6,478 nucleotides of DNA, from positions 1-6,478 of the forward strand of contig CAAGRQ010000021.1 in assembly GCA_900772705.1 (NCBI GenBank), written 5' to 3'. The position numbers and the translations under genes were made by a program. This document shows, piece after piece, positions 5,471 to 6,478 of this stretch (its first letter is position 1; each line of letters starts with the position of its first letter). The notes under the pieces were generated by a model. That model saw nothing but the letters and a program-made list of their open reading frames with translations, was not told the DNA's origin and made no database searches. This stretch comes from Clostridia bacterium. Lineage in GTDB: Bacteria; Bacillota; Clostridia; Oscillospirales; Acutalibacteraceae.

Positions 5471-6478
5471 ATGAATACGGTAAAACTCTCCACTCCGTGC
5501 GGTGATATTTTGGGTATAGATACTGCGGATTGCTATGAGTTTAGAGGAATAAGATATGCTGTGGCAGGCAGATGGGAATATCCTGCTCTTGTTACCGATT
5601 TCGGCACTCTTTATGATGCTACCGAGTTCGGTGCCTGCTCTTATCAGCGCAGAGGCTTTGAAAAGGACGAGGATTGCAATCCTTTTTATCATAAGGAATT
5701 CAGACAGGGAATGACTTTTAATTACAGCGAGGACTGCCTTTTCCTTAATATTTATGCGCCGAAAAATGCTCATAATGCTCCTGTCTTGTTTTATATCCAC
5801 GGCGGCAGTTTTACGGGCGGCAGTGCAAACGAGGGACATATTAACGGTACCGAGTACGCAAAAAGGGGTATCGTATTCGTTTCGATTAATTATCGCCTAA
5901 ATGCTTTCGGCTTTTGTTCTCATCCCGACTTGACGGACAAAAAGGGAAGATGCGGAAATTTCGGACTTTATGACCAGGTTGCCGCTCTTAACTGGGTAAA
6001 GAATAATATTTTAGCTTTCGGCGGTGACGGTAAGTGCATTACCGTTATGGGTCAGAGCGCAGGCGCAATGAGCATTGACATTCTTATCTCGTCTCCTCTT
6101 TGCAAGGGACTGATTAAGGGCGCAATTATGATGAGCGGCGGTGCGCTTCAGCGTGAGGTTGTCCGACCCCTTACTCCCGAAAAGACGAGAAAATTCTGGG
6201 ACGAGATAATTAAAAACGCCGGAGTAAGCAGTATATTTGAACTTAAGAAAGTCAGCGAAAAGAAACTGTTTTATGCTTGGCTCGATGCGTGTAGGAATCA
6301 TAAAGTCGGCAGTATGATTTACACCTTGCCTGTTTATGACGGTGTTCTTTTGAAAAAAGGTACTTTTGAAAAAAAGAATATGCCGCATATGCCGTATATC
6401 CTCGGCGTTACCCAGACCGATATGGTGCCCGTTATCCTTGAGGGTATTACAAAAAAATTTGCAAAGAATATAATCAAA
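5471..6478 (+). CDS. Type-B carboxylesterase (alpha/beta hydrolase), 3' end outside window
   Basis: The open frame runs 336 codons to the window edge without a stop; the family is usually about 480-550 residues, so roughly the last third is missing. It is a type-B carboxylesterase (PF00135). Visible motifs are FRGIRYA (24-30), EDCLFLNIYAP (87-97), the oxyanion-hole segment HGGSFTGG (110-117), GNFGLYDQVAALNWVKNNI (162-180), and the nucleophile elbow GQSAGA (194-199) with catalytic S196. YDG (289-291) and GVTQTDM (312-318) occupy the region of the acid residue, which appears to be D317 where Glu is usual. The catalytic His lies beyond the window. No signal peptide is present, so it should be cytoplasmic and hydrolyse carboxyl esters; the substrate is unknown. 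Its place after a mannosidase is compatible with deacylating sugars, but a terminator and a separate promoter lie between them. Confidence 0.9.
   Translation, partial: MNTVKLSTPCGDILGIDTADCYEFRGIRYAVAGRWEYPALVTDFGTLYDATEFGACSYQRRGFEKDEDCNPFYHKEFRQGMTFNYSEDCLFLNIYAPKNAHNAPVLFYIHGGSFTGGSANEGHINGTEYAKRGIVFVSINYRLNAFGFCSHPDLTDKKGRCGNFGLYDQVAALNWVKNNILAFGGDGKCITVMGQSAGAMSIDILISSPLCKGLIKGAIMMSGGALQREVVRPLTPEKTRKFWDEIIKNAGVSSIFELKKVSEKKLFYAWLDACRNHKVGSMIYTLPVYDGVLLKKGTFEKKNMPHMPYILGVTQTDMVPVILEGITKKFAKNIIK

Noticed and set aside
6011..6388. 125-codon minus-strand frame
   Set aside because: It lies opposite the esterase frame, which carries the catalytic motifs.

Overview
This 6.5-kb window has an AT-leaning but mixed base composition. 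All of its recognisable genes lie on the + strand, are closely packed and have Gram-positive-type ribosome binding sites. The gene set is a ThrE-type exporter split over two ORFs, a glycerate kinase, a cytoplasmic GH38 alpha-mannosidase and a type-B carboxylesterase. Together with the Bacillota-like promoters and an intrinsic terminator, this suggests a low-to-mid GC Clostridia, probably a gut-type member of the Eubacteriales. That assignment is inferred from gene style only; no marker gene is present.

Layout. Positions 1-584 hold the end of a ThrE N-domain membrane protein and a complete ThrE C-domain partner, which overlap by 8 nt. Positions 620-1684 encode a complete glycerate kinase 35 nt downstream, with no terminator between, so it is probably read through from the exporter genes. 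A near-consensus sigma-A promoter lies across the end of the kinase gene (1665-1693), and a 15-bp AT-rich palindrome overlaps its -10 box. It should drive a two-gene unit: an unrecognised 72-aa acidic protein (1732-1950) and, 15 nt later, a 1086-residue GH38 alpha-mannosidase (1966-5226). A strong rho-independent terminator (5252-5307) ends this unit. That terminator is nested inside a larger 21-bp-armed imperfect inverted repeat spanning 5230-5375. A second candidate promoter (5407-5435) then precedes a type-B carboxylesterase that runs off the right edge.

How the genes may work together. The GH38 enzyme has no signal peptide and should act in the cytoplasm on imported mannosides. The adjacent glycerate kinase raises a specific hypothesis. 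GH38 enzymes of the MngB type release glycerate from (phospho)mannosylglycerate, and glycerate kinase would route that glycerate into glycolysis. The esterase could remove acyl groups from the same or related substrates. No transporter for such a substrate, and no regulator gene, is visible in the window, so this remains inference. No RNA genes, insertion sequences with transposase, CRISPR arrays or phage genes were seen.
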